A stretch of DNA of 64,000 bases from CBDBEU01 sp965204565. Lineage in GTDB: Bacteria > Pseudomonadota > Alphaproteobacteria > Rhizobiales > TMED25. Below are positions 36,918 through 46,546 of the stretch, piece by piece. The first letter of the stretch is position 1. Every line of letters begins with the position of its first letter. A model generated the notes under the pieces. The model saw only the letters and a list, made by a program, of their open reading frames with translations. It did not search any database and was not told the origin of the DNA. The translations under genes and the position numbers were made by a program. Location of the stretch: NCBI GenBank assembly GCA_965204565.1, contig CBDBEU010000005.1, positions 1,736,001-1,800,000 of the forward strand, given 5' to 3'.

Positions 36918-37682
36918 TCAGACATGCTGGCCACCATTGATGTGGATTTCGGTGCCGGTGACATAGGCCGACTGCTCGGTGCACAGGAAATAGATCGCCT
37001 TGGCCACCTCTTCAGGCGTTCCGAGCCGGCGCAGCGGAATGGATTCAATCAGACGCTCGGTGCCCGGTGACAGGATCGAGGTCTCGATCTCGCCGGGCGA
37101 GATGGCGTTGACGCGAATGCCGAGCGGGCCGAAATCAGCCGCCATTTCCCGGGTCAGGGATGCCAGAGCGGCCTTGGAAGTGGCATAGGCCGAGCCGGCA
37201 AAGGGGTGAACCCGGCCGCCGGCAATCGAGGTGACATTGACCACCGAGCCCTGTGCAGACTGAAGCTCATCAATCAATCCGCGCGCCAGCATGATCGGGG
37301 CGAAGAAATTGACCTGGAACACCGCCTGCCAATCGGTGATCGCGGTATCGATCGAGCTGATGCGGCTGCCATCGGGGCTCTTGGGCGAAATGCCGGCATT
37401 GTTGACCAACGCATTGAGGCGCCCGCCTTCAGATGCCAGGCGCTCGCGCATATCGGCGATCGCCGCCTCGGTGGTGCCGATATCGGACAGATCGACCTGA
37501 ATATGGTCCGCAGGCCCCGCCTCCCAGGGACAGTCCTCGGGGAAGGCATGGCGCGAACAGGTGATGACCCGCCAGCCGGCGCTGGAAAATCTCTTGACCG
37601 TCGCATGGCCGATGCCGCGGCTGGCACCGGTCAGGATCAGCGTTCTGCGCTCTTCATTGCTTGGCGCCGGCATTGGCTCCAC
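36918..37682 (-). CDS. Short-chain dehydrogenase/reductase
   Basis: A 254-residue classical SDR. The cofactor motif is LILTGASRGIGHATVKRF, then ALVNNAGISPKS, the catalytic Ser in VVNVTSIAGG, and the YxxxK pair in YATSKAALASLTREM. It ends GTEIHINGGQHV as most SDRs do. It is an NAD(P)-dependent oxidoreductase of unknown substrate. The Arg after the glycine motif region (VITCSRH) suggests NADP preference, which is a weak inference. It is read in the same direction as pdxH (about 100 bases upstream), so cotranscription is possible. Confidence 0.88.
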   Translation of the reverse strand: MEPMPAPSNEERRTLILTGASRGIGHATVKRFSSAGWRVITCSRHAFPEDCPWEAGPADHIQVDLSDIGTTEAAIADMRERLASEGGRLNALVNNAGISPKSPDGSRISSIDTAITDWQAVFQVNFFAPIMLARGLIDELQSAQGSVVNVTSIAGGRVHPFAGSAYATSKAALASLTREMAADFGPLGIRVNAISPGEIETSILSPGTERLIESIPLRRLGTPEEVAKAIYFLCTEQSAYVTGTEIHINGGQHV

Positions 37683-37781
37683 CAGATCTTAGGCAACTGG
37701 TTATGAAATTAGCACGCTGTCATCTCAGGCGCGAGCTTGGACACTCGCTTGATTTCAGCGCCGATGGCGGAGCCTTGCCAC

Positions 37782-38417
37782 TCAAGGGGAAAGCCGCTGG
37801 CTGGTCCAGCCATCTCCGGCACGCTCGAAACGGATGCGCTCATGCAGGCGGAACATGCCCTGACGCCAGAATTCGATCTCGTTCGGGATGATACGAAAGC
37901 CCGACCAATAGGGCGGGCGCGGCACGGTACCAAGACCAAACCGCGCCACTGTTGCTGCCACCGCCTTTTCCAGCGCATGGCGGCTTTCGAGCGGCCGCGA
38001 TTGCTGGCTTGCCCAGGAGCCGATGCGGCTGGTGCGCGCGCGGCCGGCGAAATACTCATCCGCCTCGGCCTGGCTCACCGGCTCGACCACCCCGCGCAGG
38101 CGCACCTGGCGGTCGAGCGATTTCCAGTGAAAACAGGCGGCGACCCGGGGGTTTTGCTCAAGTTCACCGCCCTTGACGCTTTCAAGATTGGTGTAGAACA
38201 CAAAGCCGTTTGGCTCGGCGCCCTTGAGCAGCACCATGCGCACATTGGGCAGGCCTTGCTGGTCGGCGGTGGCCAGCGCCATGGCATTGGCATCGGCGGG
38301 CTCACTTGCCTCGGCATCGGCAAGCCATTGGGCAAACAGCTCATAAGGGTCCTCGCCGTTGATCGGTTCGGGCGCCTTGACCGCTTGTTGCGCGCCATTA
38401 TCGGCAGAATCGGTCAT
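37782..38417 (-). CDS. pdxH: Pyridoxamine/pyridoxine 5'-phosphate oxidase
   Basis: A 211-residue FMN enzyme that makes pyridoxal 5'-phosphate. Motifs: AMALATADQQGLPNVRMVLL, GFVFYTNLESVKGGEL, ACFHWKSLDRQVRLRG, SRIGSWASQQSRPLESR, and the C-terminal PPYWSGFRIIPNEIEFW with NEIEFWRQG and HERIRFER. The length is normal. It is divergent from the DnaJ-like gene across 162 bases (38418-38579), an arrangement followed by fabI that I know from Rhizobiales genomes. PLP made by this enzyme would serve the aminotransferase at 35 kb. Confidence 0.93.
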   Translation of the reverse strand: MTDSADNGAQQAVKAPEPINGEDPYELFAQWLADAEASEPADANAMALATADQQGLPNVRMVLLKGAEPNGFVFYTNLESVKGGELEQNPRVAACFHWKSLDRQVRLRGVVEPVSQAEADEYFAGRARTSRIGSWASQQSRPLESRHALEKAVAATVARFGLGTVPRPPYWSGFRIIPNEIEFWRQGMFRLHERIRFERAGDGWTSQRLSP

Positions 38418-38579
38418 TTTGTTTAAACAGACCCCATATATCTGCCGCCTCGAAAATGCGCCGCCGGGCGGTTACCAATTGCTTTGGCGGCCAAGAAAGA
38501 CCAGATAGTTTAACTTAACGCCCATGCAGGCCCTGAGCCACACAATGCTGGATGGGCCAGATCATGCCACCGGAATGTC

Positions 38580-39476
38580 ATGCGAGACCCATACGACGTG
38601 CTCGGCCTGAAACGCAATGCCAGCGAGGCTGACATCAAGAAAGCCTACCGCAGACTCGCCAAGAAATTCCATCCGGATGCCAATGCCGGAGATGCGAAGG
38701 CAGCGCAGCAGTTTTCAGACGCTTCGGCGGCCTATGATTTCCTTAAGGACGCCGACAAACGCAGGGCCTATGACAGCGGCGAAATCGACGCCGATGGAAA
38801 CCCCAAGATGTTTGCCTATGGCCGCGGCCAGCATCCCGGCCACGGAGCTACCGGTGGCGGCCGGCCGTTTGGCGGGTTTGCCTCGGATGATATTTTCGCC
38901 GATCTGTTCTCCGGCCTGCGCGGTTCGCGGCAGGGTCCGTTCGCCCAGCCCGAACCGGAAATCCACTACACGATGAACCTGCCACTCGTCGACATGGCCA
39001 AGGGCGCAAAGCGGCGGGTGACGCTGGGCGACGGGCGCACCATCGAGGTGACGATCCCGCGCGGGGTTCAGGACGGACAGGTGATCCGGCTGCGCGGCCA
39101 AGGGCCTGCGGGCATGAACGGAGCGCCCAGCGATGTGATGATCACGGTGCGGATGGAGCCCGATCAGCTATTTGAGCGCGATGGCAACAATCTGCGCCTG
39201 ACGCTGCCGATCACGCTTTATGAAGCGGTGCTCGGCGCCAAGGTGCGGGTACCGACCATGGACGGTTCGGTGGAACTCAATATTCCGGCATCATCGAGCG
39301 GCGGGCGGGTCTTGAGGCTCAAGGGCAAGGGGATTGCGCCGGAGTCCGGACCGGCGGGTGATCTTTATGTCACGCTCAAGATCGTGCTGCCGCCCTCTGA
39401 CCTTGAGCTTGAGACATTCCTGCGCAAGCGCTCGATTACCAAACCCTATTCGGTTCGCGGGTCGGAGTTCGACTGA
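38580..39476 (+). CDS. DnaJ-class co-chaperone (type II, CbpA-like)
   Basis: A 298-residue J-protein. The J domain fills residues 1-70 (DPYDVLGLKRNASEADIKKA, with the HPD triad in KKFHPDANAGD). A Gly-rich linker follows (GRGQHPGHGATGGGRPFGGF), then the DnaJ C-terminal substrate-binding domains (RRVTLGDGRTIEVTIPRGVQ; LKGKGIAPESGPAGDLYVTL). No zinc-finger cysteines are present, so it is type II. It would stimulate DnaK ATPase. Four bases separate its stop from the sodium channel gene, so the two are probably cotranscribed. Confidence 0.9.
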   Translation: MRDPYDVLGLKRNASEADIKKAYRRLAKKFHPDANAGDAKAAQQFSDASAAYDFLKDADKRRAYDSGEIDADGNPKMFAYGRGQHPGHGATGGGRPFGGFASDDIFADLFSGLRGSRQGPFAQPEPEIHYTMNLPLVDMAKGAKRRVTLGDGRTIEVTIPRGVQDGQVIRLRGQGPAGMNGAPSDVMITVRMEPDQLFERDGNNLRLTLPITLYEAVLGAKVRVPTMDGSVELNIPASSSGGRVLRLKGKGIAPESGPAGDLYVTLKIVLPPSDLELETFLRKRSITKPYSVRGSEFD

Positions 39477-39480
39477 ACCA

Positions 39481-40308
39481 ATGCTATCCCAGATGCGCGA
39501 GACAGTTGGCCGGCTGGTGTCGGCGCCACGCTTTGAGCGCGTGATCACCGTGCTGATCATGGTCAATGCCGTTATTCTCGGGCTGGAGACCAGCGAACGA
39601 GCGATGGCGGCGGCGGGCGGGCTGTTGACCGCGATTGACCGCGTCATTCTGGGCGTGTTCGTGATCGAGGTGGCGGCGCGCATTTTTGTGCGCGGGGCCC
39701 GCGCCTGGCGCGATCCGTGGCTGGTGTTCGATTTTACCGTGGTGGCCATCGCGCTGGTGCCGGCAACCGGTGATCTGTCGGTGCTGCGCGCGCTGAGAGT
39801 GCTCAGGGTGTTGCGGCTGATTTCGACGGTGTCCTCGATGCGCCGCGTGGTTGCAGGCCTGCTCAACGCGCTGCCGGGCATGGGCTCGATCGTGGCGCTG
39901 CTGACGCTGCTGTTCTACGTGTTCGCGGTGATGGCGACCAAGCTTTACGGTGCCGATTTTCCCCAATGGTTCGGCACCGTCGGCAATTCGGCGTTTTCGC
40001 TGTTCCAGATCATGACGCTGGAGAGCTGGTCGCAGGGCATTGTCAGGCCGGTGATGGATATCCACCCGTTCGCCTGGCTGTTCTTCGTGCCGTTCATTCT
40101 CGCCACCAGCTTTACCGTACTCAATCTGTTCATCGGCATTATTGTCGATGCCATGCAGTCCGAGCACGAGCAGGACATGGAAGAAGCGCGCGCGGCACAG
40201 AAGGCGGAGGCCGAGCATCTGCTTGAGGAAATCAAGGCGCTGCGCCGCGATGTTGGGCAACTGAGCGCGGCGGTGAGCCGCAACCAGCCGCCGCGCGAGG
40301 AAACGTGA
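39481..40308 (+). CDS. Bacterial voltage-gated sodium channel (NaChBac/NavAb family)
   Basis: A 275-residue six-segment channel that would form a tetramer. S1 RVITVLIMVNAVILGLE; S2 AIDRVILGVFVIEVAARIF; S3 LVFDFTVVAIALVP; S4 with arginines every third residue in LRALRVLRVLRLI; S5 SIVALLTLLFYVFAVM; then the pore loop with selectivity filter TLESWSQ, the same TLESW core as NavAb; S6 FVPFILATSFTVLNLFIGII; and a C-terminal coiled coil rich in Glu (QDMEEARAAQKAEAEHLLEE). The frame is open from 39334, but ATG 39481 gives the right N-terminus and avoids overlap with the DnaJ gene. The channel is likely Na+-selective. Confidence 0.92.
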   Translation: MLSQMRETVGRLVSAPRFERVITVLIMVNAVILGLETSERAMAAAGGLLTAIDRVILGVFVIEVAARIFVRGARAWRDPWLVFDFTVVAIALVPATGDLSVLRALRVLRVLRLISTVSSMRRVVAGLLNALPGMGSIVALLTLLFYVFAVMATKLYGADFPQWFGTVGNSAFSLFQIMTLESWSQGIVRPVMDIHPFAWLFFVPFILATSFTVLNLFIGIIVDAMQSEHEQDMEEARAAQKAEAEHLLEEIKALRRDVGQLSAAVSRNQPPREET

Positions 40309-40425
40309 TCAGAATTTCCGCGGCAGGAGATGTGGCGTTGCATTTTTGGGAGCTGCGCTGGACCGCATCTGCCAATCGTGTAGGATTGCAGTTCAGTTCG
40401 GGGGAACTATGAAACGGATGGTTCG

Positions 40426-41247
40426 ATGAACGAGCCTGGTCCATTGCTGGCAGGCAAGCGCGGCTTGGTTATGGGGATTGCCAACAATCGGTCGATCGCC
40501 TGGGGGATTGCCAAGGCCGCCCATGCCCATGGCGCTGAGATCGCATTTTCCTATCAGGGCGATGCGATCAAGAAGCGCGTGGTGCCGCTTGCTGCAGAAC
40601 TCGGGTCGAACGTGGTGGTGGAGTGCGATGTGTCGAACATGGAGTCGATCGACGCAGCCTTCGCGGCATTGGGTGAGCGCTGGGAGTCGATCGACTTTCT
40701 GGTGCACGCGATCGCATTTTCCGACAAGGACGAGCTGACCGGCCGTTATGTCGACACCACGGCCGACAATTTTACCAACAGTATGCTGATCTCCTGCTAC
40801 TCGTTCACTGCTGTTGCCCAGCGTGCCGAGAAAATGATGCCCAATGGCGGCTCATTGCTGACGCTAACCTATTACGGCGCGGAAAAAGTGATGCCACACT
40901 ACAATGTCATGGGCGTCGCCAAGGCGGGCCTTGAAGCATCGGTGCGCTATCTGGCCGCCGATCTCGGCCAGAACGGCATTCGCGTCAACGCGATTTCAGC
41001 CGGCCCGATCAAGACCCTTGCAGCATCCGGCATCGGCGATTTTCGCTACATTCTGAAGTGGAATGAACTGAATGCACCACTGCAACGCACGGTGACCGCA
41101 GAAGATATCGGCGGTTCGGCGCTCTATCTTCTGTCAGACCTGGGGCGTGCAGTGACCGGTGAGATCATGCATGTCGATGCCGGCTATCATGTGGTCGGCA
41201 TGAAGCGGGAAGACGCGCCGGACATCGCGGTGGCAATCAAGGACTGA
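40426..41247 (+). CDS. fabI: Enoyl-[acyl-carrier-protein] reductase FabI
   Basis: A 273-residue NADH-dependent enoyl-ACP reductase of fatty-acid synthesis. Typical pieces: GKRGLVMGIANNRSIAWGIA for the dinucleotide, FLVHAIAFSDKDELTGRYVD, the catalytic Tyr-x6-Lys in PHYNVMGVAKAGLEASVRYL, and NAISAGPIKTLAASGIGDF. The N- and C-termini are of normal length. It stands 117 bases after the sodium channel gene and one base before the phosphatase gene, so it is probably cotranscribed with the latter. Confidence 0.94.
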   Translation: MNEPGPLLAGKRGLVMGIANNRSIAWGIAKAAHAHGAEIAFSYQGDAIKKRVVPLAAELGSNVVVECDVSNMESIDAAFAALGERWESIDFLVHAIAFSDKDELTGRYVDTTADNFTNSMLISCYSFTAVAQRAEKMMPNGGSLLTLTYYGAEKVMPHYNVMGVAKAGLEASVRYLAADLGQNGIRVNAISAGPIKTLAASGIGDFRYILKWNELNAPLQRTVTAEDIGGSALYLLSDLGRAVTGEIMHVDAGYHVVGMKREDAPDIAVAIKD

Positions 41248-41248
41248 C

Positions 41249-41872
41249 ATGGCGATTGAACAGGCTGTGAGGGTCCACGAGCCTACAATCACGTTCGCGC
41301 ACAGGCTCTATTTCCTGCGCCATGGCGAGACGAGTTGGAACCTCGAACACCATCTGCAGGGCGAAACCGATATCGAGCTCAATGAAACCGGCCGCACGCA
41401 GGCCAGACGCCATGCCGGCGTGATGAAGGAGCTGGACGAGGACTGGACGGCATTCACATTTTGGGTAAGCCCGATGGTCCGGGCGTGCCAGACCTTCGAG
41501 ATCGTGCGCGAGGAGCTCGGCATCGAGGTCGAGCCGCATTTCGACCAGCGTCTACGCGAGGGATCTTTCGGGCGCTGGGAAGGGCTGACCTGGCAGGACG
41601 TGATCGAGCGCGAGCGGGAAAATCACGATATCTGGATCGCAGATTGCTGGGACCGCGCGCCCCATGGCGGCGACACCTATGGCGAACTTGCAGACCGCCT
41701 GATCGACTGGGCCAAGGACGTCACCGGCCCCAGCGTGGTGATCGCCCATGGCGGCATCAGCCGGTCGCTGAGGACGGCCTATCAGGGGCTTGAGCGCAAG
41801 AATCTGGCCTCGCTCAAAGTCACACAGCGAAAGTTCATGCGGCTTGAGGGCGGCGAAGTCGAATTCCTCTGA
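41249..41872 (+). CDS. Histidine phosphatase (phosphoglycerate mutase-like)
   Basis: A 207-residue member of the histidine phosphatase superfamily. The phosphoacceptor motif is LYFLRHGETSWNLEHHLQGE, and the second conserved His is in SVVIAHGGISRSLR. Substrates cannot be inferred. ATG at 41249 comes one base after the fabI stop, and the fabI/phosphatase order is common in Rhizobiales. Its last 38 bases overlap, on the other strand, the small ORF that ends at 41835. Confidence 0.88.
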   Translation: MAIEQAVRVHEPTITFAHRLYFLRHGETSWNLEHHLQGETDIELNETGRTQARRHAGVMKELDEDWTAFTFWVSPMVRACQTFEIVREELGIEVEPHFDQRLREGSFGRWEGLTWQDVIERERENHDIWIADCWDRAPHGGDTYGELADRLIDWAKDVTGPSVVIAHGGISRSLRTAYQGLERKNLASLKVTQRKFMRLEGGEVEFL

Positions 41873-42098
41873 ACTCAGCGCATCCCAAATGGCAAAAGCC
41901 GGGCCGATAAACCGGGGCTGGCACGAAAAGCGCCACCCCCGGCCCGGGCTGCACCGCAAAGCTGCGGCCATCATCAATCACCAACACCTGCTGGCTGGCA
42001 TCGAAACTCCTGACCGTGCTGGTCACGCTTTCGGCGTTGGCCGCGCTGGCTGCGGCGAGAAGGGCCATTGCAAATCCGTAAGTCGCAGATTTTACCAT
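41835..42098 (-). CDS. Small exported protein, DUF1344-like at its N-terminus
   Basis: An 87-residue ORF with a signal peptide (MVKSATYGFAMALLAAASAANA) and then ESVTSTVRSFDASQQVLVID, which resembles the start of small periplasmic DUF1344 proteins of Rhizobiales. The remaining half (VALFVPAPVYRPGFCHLGC and beyond) does not fit that family and overlaps the end of the phosphatase gene, so a frameshift or altered 3' end is likely. ATG 42098 has GTGGAGCG in front. An IS1380 end lies some 30 bases upstream and may have displaced its promoter. Confidence 0.45.
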   Translation of the reverse strand: MVKSATYGFAMALLAAASAANAESVTSTVRSFDASQQVLVIDDGRSFAVQPGPGVALFVPAPVYRPGFCHLGCAEFRGIRLRRPQAA

Positions 42099-42252
42099 GA
42101 TACGCTCCACTCTGTTTGCTTTACTCCGCATTTCCCATATGGCTCCATTAATTGATGTGATTGATCGTTGGTTCCGTCATAAGAAGAAATGTCTTGAGCG
42201 CATTTTGGGGTGCGGCATATGGCGAACCCGGCGGGTGAACCGGTTGACGGGC

Positions 42253-43357
42253 GGTAATTCCCCCCGAAAGTAAGGTGGCTTGGTCGTAGAATTTTCTCGG
42301 CAGAATGACTGAGGAGGTTCCGATAAACAAAACACGTTTCAACGCGGCCCGGATCATGGCATTCTGCGGCAGATGGAGAACGGCGTGCCCATATCCGGGT
42401 TGTGCCGCGAACAGGGCATGAGCAGCGCCACGGTCTACAAGTGGCGCGCCAGGTATGCCGGCATGGACACGCGCCTGATCAGCGAGATGACGGCCATCGA
42501 CGAGGAGAACCGGCGGCTGAAGCGCATGTACGCCGACGTCGGCATGCAGAATGACCTGCTCAAGGAGGCCCTCGGAAAAAATGATACGGCCAGCTCAGCG
42601 CCGAGAGTTGGCCGTGAAAGCGGTGGCGATGAAGGGCGTCGGTATTGCGCCGGCCTGCCGCGGGTTCTCCATCGGCCAGACGTGCTACGGATACAGCCCG
42701 AAGCTGGACGAAGGGAACGAACAGATCGCGGATCTGTTTGTCGAACTGACCAATGCCAGGAAAACCTGGGGCTTCTGGCTGTGTTTCCTGTATCTGGGCA
42801 ACGTTCAGGGCCATGTCTGGAACCCCAAACGCGTTTACCGGATCTATCGCGATCTGGAACCAGACCTGCGCATCAAGCCCCGCAGGCGCCTGAAGCGTGA
42901 GAAACCCGGGGAACTGGCCGTGCCGGACGACTTCAATCGTGAGGGGCCGGGCATCGAGGTGGACTTTTCGCTGCCGGCCGAACGTGTCGTGCGGGCCTTG
43001 AACCGGATCATCGAATGGCGGGGCGCGCCAAAGGCGATCAGGGTCGACAATGGCCCGGAATACGTCAGTGGCAGGTTGATCGAACGGGCCGAGGGGCATC
43101 GCGCCGGCCTGTATCCAGCCGGGAAAGCCGCGGCAGAACGCTTGCGTCGAGCGATACAACCGAACGGTCAGGCACGAGTGGCTGGATACGACATCTTCGA
43201 AAGCATTGAGGAGGTGCGACAGATTGCCACCGAGCGGCTCTGGTCCTACAACAACGAACGCCCCAACATGGGCAACCGCGGGATGACCCCTGCCCGGAAA
43301 CTGAGAATGGCCGCGTAAATTCTACGACCAGGATCCCGCAAAAATGCGGGGATTACC
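42253..43357 (+). mobile_element. IS3-family element nested in IS1380, 4-bp target duplication
   Basis: The ends read GGTAATTCCCC and, at the right, GGGGATTACC, so they are inverted repeats. A second inverted pair, TGGTCGTAGAATTT, lies at 42281 and (inverted) at 43317-43330. The bases GGGC flank both ends (42249-42252 and 43358-43361). Removing the element and one GGGC restores the IS1380 sequence GACGGGCCTCTTCGG seen intact in copy 1. The element contains orfA and orfB, both damaged. It is therefore younger than the IS1380 copy but is itself now inactive. Confidence 0.88.
42307..43318 (+). pseudogene. IS3-family OrfA/OrfB transposase, broken
   Basis: OrfA starts near 42307 (EVPINKTRFNAARIM), shifts frame around 42350, and continues QMENGVPISGLCREQGMSSA with a leucine-zipper-like stretch EENRRLKRMYADVGMQNDLL. 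OrfB (from about 42560) has NARKTWGFWLCFLYLGNVQG and KRVYRIYRDLEPDLRIKPRR. It then jumps from LAVPD to DFNREGPGIEVDFSLPAERV, so the segment with the first catalytic Asp (the MDFM region of relatives) is deleted. The second Asp is present in IRVDNGPEYVS. The region of the final Glu is out of frame (GKAAAERLRRAIQPNG). It is not functional. Confidence 0.85.
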
Positions 43358-44913
43358 GGGCCTCTTCGGCTCGATTTAGACCGCCGCCTGAAGCTTGAGT
43401 TCCACGGTTCCGGAATCACCACCGACGCCGGATTGCCGGCCTGCCGCGAGCTTGATGACACGCTCGGCTTGAAGGACATGGCCGGCCATGAGCTTGTCGA
43501 TCCGCGCACCGGCAAGAACGCCCGGGACGCGATCCCGCGATGCGATGGATTATCGGCGGGAGCGCCGTAGCCGGGCAGGCCGCGTGCGCCGGCGGACGTA
43601 TTCGGTCAATGGATTGATCGGGGGATTGATCGGGCTCACGCCGCGATGGCGCCCGAATGGATCACACAGGACATGGACGGTTCGGTCGGCCCGCCCCATG
43701 GCGCTCAGGAAGGCACCGCCTGGAACGGGCATTTCGGCTGCATGTGCCGTCACCCCTTGTTCGTCATTAACCGGTTTGGCCGCCTCGAACGTCGTTCATT
43801 GCGCCCCGGCAATGTTCACAGCGCCGACGGCCGAGAAAATGTGCTCAAGCCGGTGTTGGCGCGATATGCGGATCGTGAGCTGATGCGGTTCTTCCGGGCC
43901 GATGCCGCTTTTGCCGTCCCGGACATCTACAAGACGCCGGAGGCGGAAGGCTGTTCCTGCGCCGTCCGGCCTGGGAAGACCGCTGTTTCGGAAAGCAGGA
44001 TTGCGTCTGTGCTCAAGCGCCCCACGGGGCGCCCGCCGACCCATGTGCGGCGCATCTGCGGCGACTTCGCGTATCAGGCCGCGTCACGGGACAAACCGTC
44101 ATGGGACAAACCTGGCGGGTCGTCGCCAGGGTCGAACGGCATCCGGGTGACTTGTTCCCGAAGATCGGCTTCCCAAAGATCGGCTTCGTGGTCACCAAGC
44201 TGCCGATGGAGCCGGACCGGATCATTCGGTTCTACAACCAACGCGGCACCGCCGAACAGCATGTCAAGGAAGGAAGGCGGTCAATCGGACGCGTCTTTCC
44301 TGCAAGGGCATGGCGCGGAACGAGGTACGGCTTCAGCTTCATGCATCGGCCTGCAATCCCGGTGTCTTGCTGCAGGGCGCCGACCGGCCTGCGGACCCGT
44401 CTCATCAGGATCGGAGCGCGGGTCGTCCGCCACGCCCGAGCCATCACGTTCCAACCGGCCGGGGCGGCTGTCGGCGGCGCTCTGTTCACCCGCATCCTTG
44501 CGGCCATCCAACGGCTCCGTGCGCCCCGGTACCGGCATGACGGTGTCGGCGATCAAACCCGGGGGAAAGCGGCTCGACGGGTCTGACCCGACGGGTGCCG
44601 GTCAGATCGAATTCCGGTTCAGGTCCGTTGCAGCAGCCATAAATCGCGCCCGGTTCACGAACCGGATGCCCGAACCACGACACGGCCCGCCCAAGAGGCT
44701 TGATCCGTACGCAAAACAGCGGCAGCATAATCGAAAAGGCGTTCTAATCGGGGCATGTCGGGTAAATCCTGCGTAAATGTCGCGCATCTGTCACATTCGC
44801 GTTTGAACAGCTGCGACCGGGGGATTAGGTTCGCCTGAACAGGCTGGGCAGGTGGCATTGAATCAGAGCATACCAACTCCTGCGAACCCGCGCATGATGG
44901 ATGGAAAACCCAC

Positions 44914-46380
44914 ATGACTTGCCAAAAGCCCAGTGGGCTCACTCCCATTGGTCGCGTCGCGGTCTTGGCTGCCGCCATCGTTGCAGCTTTTCTGTCATCC
45001 GTATGGCTCCCGGCGCATGCCTGCATGGCTGGGTGCCAAGGCTTTTCAGAACGCGGACTTCATGAAACAGCGATCCGGTATTGCTCCGCAGTTCTGAATG
45101 ATCCATCAACAACCAATCACTCGAATGCACTCTTTTTCCGTGCCAATTCGTACTATTCAATTGGTGATCGAGAGGCGGCTCTTGACGACGTCAACGAAGC
45201 GCTTGCAAGCAGCAAAGACAACCTACGCGCCTTGGCATTGCGTGGTGCCATCAGGCTGGCAAACGGAAACCTGCGTACCGCCATAAAGGATTTCGATGAC
45301 GCCATCGAAAACGGTTTCGACGACACCCAGGTCCTGCGCAACCGCGCAACCGCCTGGCTTGCATTGGGTGAACCGGCAAATGCGATGGGTGATCTGGAAA
45401 AAATCACCGCGTATAGTCCCGACGATTTCATATCCCTGACCCAACTCGCGCTCGCACACCACGCCAATGGCGAATTGGATGAAGCGAACTCTGTCGCCGA
45501 ACGAGCTCTCGCCGCCAATTCCGGCTATGCAGCCGCTTATGGAGTGCGCGCGGCAATCGCCGCTGCCAAGGGCAATACCGCATCAGCACTGGCGGAATAC
45601 TCAATGGCGCGCGGAGCAGCACCGGGCGATCCCGGTTATCGTGTTGGCCGCGCCAGCATGCTCCTCGCGGCCGGCAGCCCCCGTGTCGCGCTGAATGAAG
45701 TCAATAAAGCGTTAGAATTTGGACCTGATCTTCAGCCTGCCCTGGCGCTTCGCGCAGATATATTGCAGGAACTGGGGGACTTCGAAGGAGCACTTGCCGA
45801 TCTCGACCAGCTTACAGCCAGTGGCGGAAAGGCGGCACTGAGGCGCGCGCGCCTGGCCGTTTTGCTCAATGGGTTTGACCGGGCCGAAGCTGATTACACA
45901 ACAGCACTCGGCGAAATGCCTGGCAACGCCGACGCATATTTCGAGCGCGCCCAGATCCGTGCACAATTGAACCGTCCCGAAGACGCTGTCATCGATTACT
46001 CCAAGGCGCTTGAACTTGATACCGAGCTCGGTGCAAGCGGGATTTTACTGATGCGCGGAAGGGCCCGGTTTGACACCGGTGATCTAGAGGGCGCGGCGTC
46101 CGATTTCGCAGCCGAAATAGCGCGCACTCCCGATGCGGCAAGCCCACGCATCTGGCATATCCGCACGCTGTCTGATCTGTCCGACCAGGCTGGCGCTGAG
46201 GCCGGCGCGCGCGTATTGCTGGAGCTTGAGCCCATGGCGCCGCGCGCTCACGCCATTCTTGGCGACGTATTGTTGCGCAAAGGCGACCTCGCCGCAGGCC
46301 GCGCTGCCCATCAGCGTGCAATCGAATTGAACCCGGACTACCGGCCTTCACACGAACGGTTGGAACAGATTGCCCAGTAG
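44914..46380 (+). CDS. Exported tetratricopeptide-repeat protein
   Basis: A 488-residue protein with an N-terminal hydrophobic segment (RVAVLAAAIVAAFLSSVWLP) ending HAC, probably a signal peptide, then about eleven TPR-like helical pairs to the C-terminus. Typical units: NALFFRANSYYSIGDREAAL, DDVNEALASSKDNLRALALR, and VLLRKGDLAAGRAAHQRAIE. TPR proteins are scaffolds for protein complexes; nothing shows the partner. Cysteines in HACMAGC and RYCSAVL could form disulfides in the periplasm. It is monocistronic: the preceding gap (44763-44913) follows an IS1380 end and the next gene starts 166 bases later with its own strong ribosome site. Confidence 0.85.
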   Translation: MTCQKPSGLTPIGRVAVLAAAIVAAFLSSVWLPAHACMAGCQGFSERGLHETAIRYCSAVLNDPSTTNHSNALFFRANSYYSIGDREAALDDVNEALASSKDNLRALALRGAIRLANGNLRTAIKDFDDAIENGFDDTQVLRNRATAWLALGEPANAMGDLEKITAYSPDDFISLTQLALAHHANGELDEANSVAERALAANSGYAAAYGVRAAIAAAKGNTASALAEYSMARGAAPGDPGYRVGRASMLLAAGSPRVALNEVNKALEFGPDLQPALALRADILQELGDFEGALADLDQLTASGGKAALRRARLAVLLNGFDRAEADYTTALGEMPGNADAYFERAQIRAQLNRPEDAVIDYSKALELDTELGASGILLMRGRARFDTGDLEGAASDFAAEIARTPDAASPRIWHIRTLSDLSDQAGAEAGARVLLELEPMAPRAHAILGDVLLRKGDLAAGRAAHQRAIELNPDYRPSHERLEQIAQ

Positions 46381-46546
46381 GCAAATGAGCCGTAGTCGTT
46401 GCACCGTCGGTCAATCCCTTTTATGTCGAGCCCGCAGCAATAAATTTGCGGCCAGCGCGCTGGCCGCCTCCGGTCCGTGACACCGGAATGATGACAACAC
46501 TCAATCCGGGGACCGCGGGGCGGTGCCCAACAGGAGGAAAGCAGAG

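Larger units (their letters stand above)
42126..44762 (+). mobile_element. Degenerate IS1380-family element, copy 3, interrupted by an IS3-family element
   Basis: The left end GCATTTCCCATATGG is at about 42130, followed by the transposase start ATGGCGAACCCGGCGGG (near 42219). The element is then split by the IS3-family insertion at 42253-43357 and resumes with GPLRLD, then RRLKLEFHGSGITTDAGLPA and CRELDDTLGLKDMAGHELVD. Later blocks are HPLFVINRFGRLERRSLRPG, FRADAAFAVPDIYKTPEAEG and RIIRFYNQRGTAEQHVKEG. The right end GGGGCATGTCGGG is at about 44750-44762. Several frameshifts and internal losses are visible. It is very similar to copy 2. Confidence 0.8.

Noticed and set aside
39484..40260. 258-codon frame antisense to the sodium channel
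   Set aside because: It is a His/Arg/Gln-rich shadow of the channel gene.
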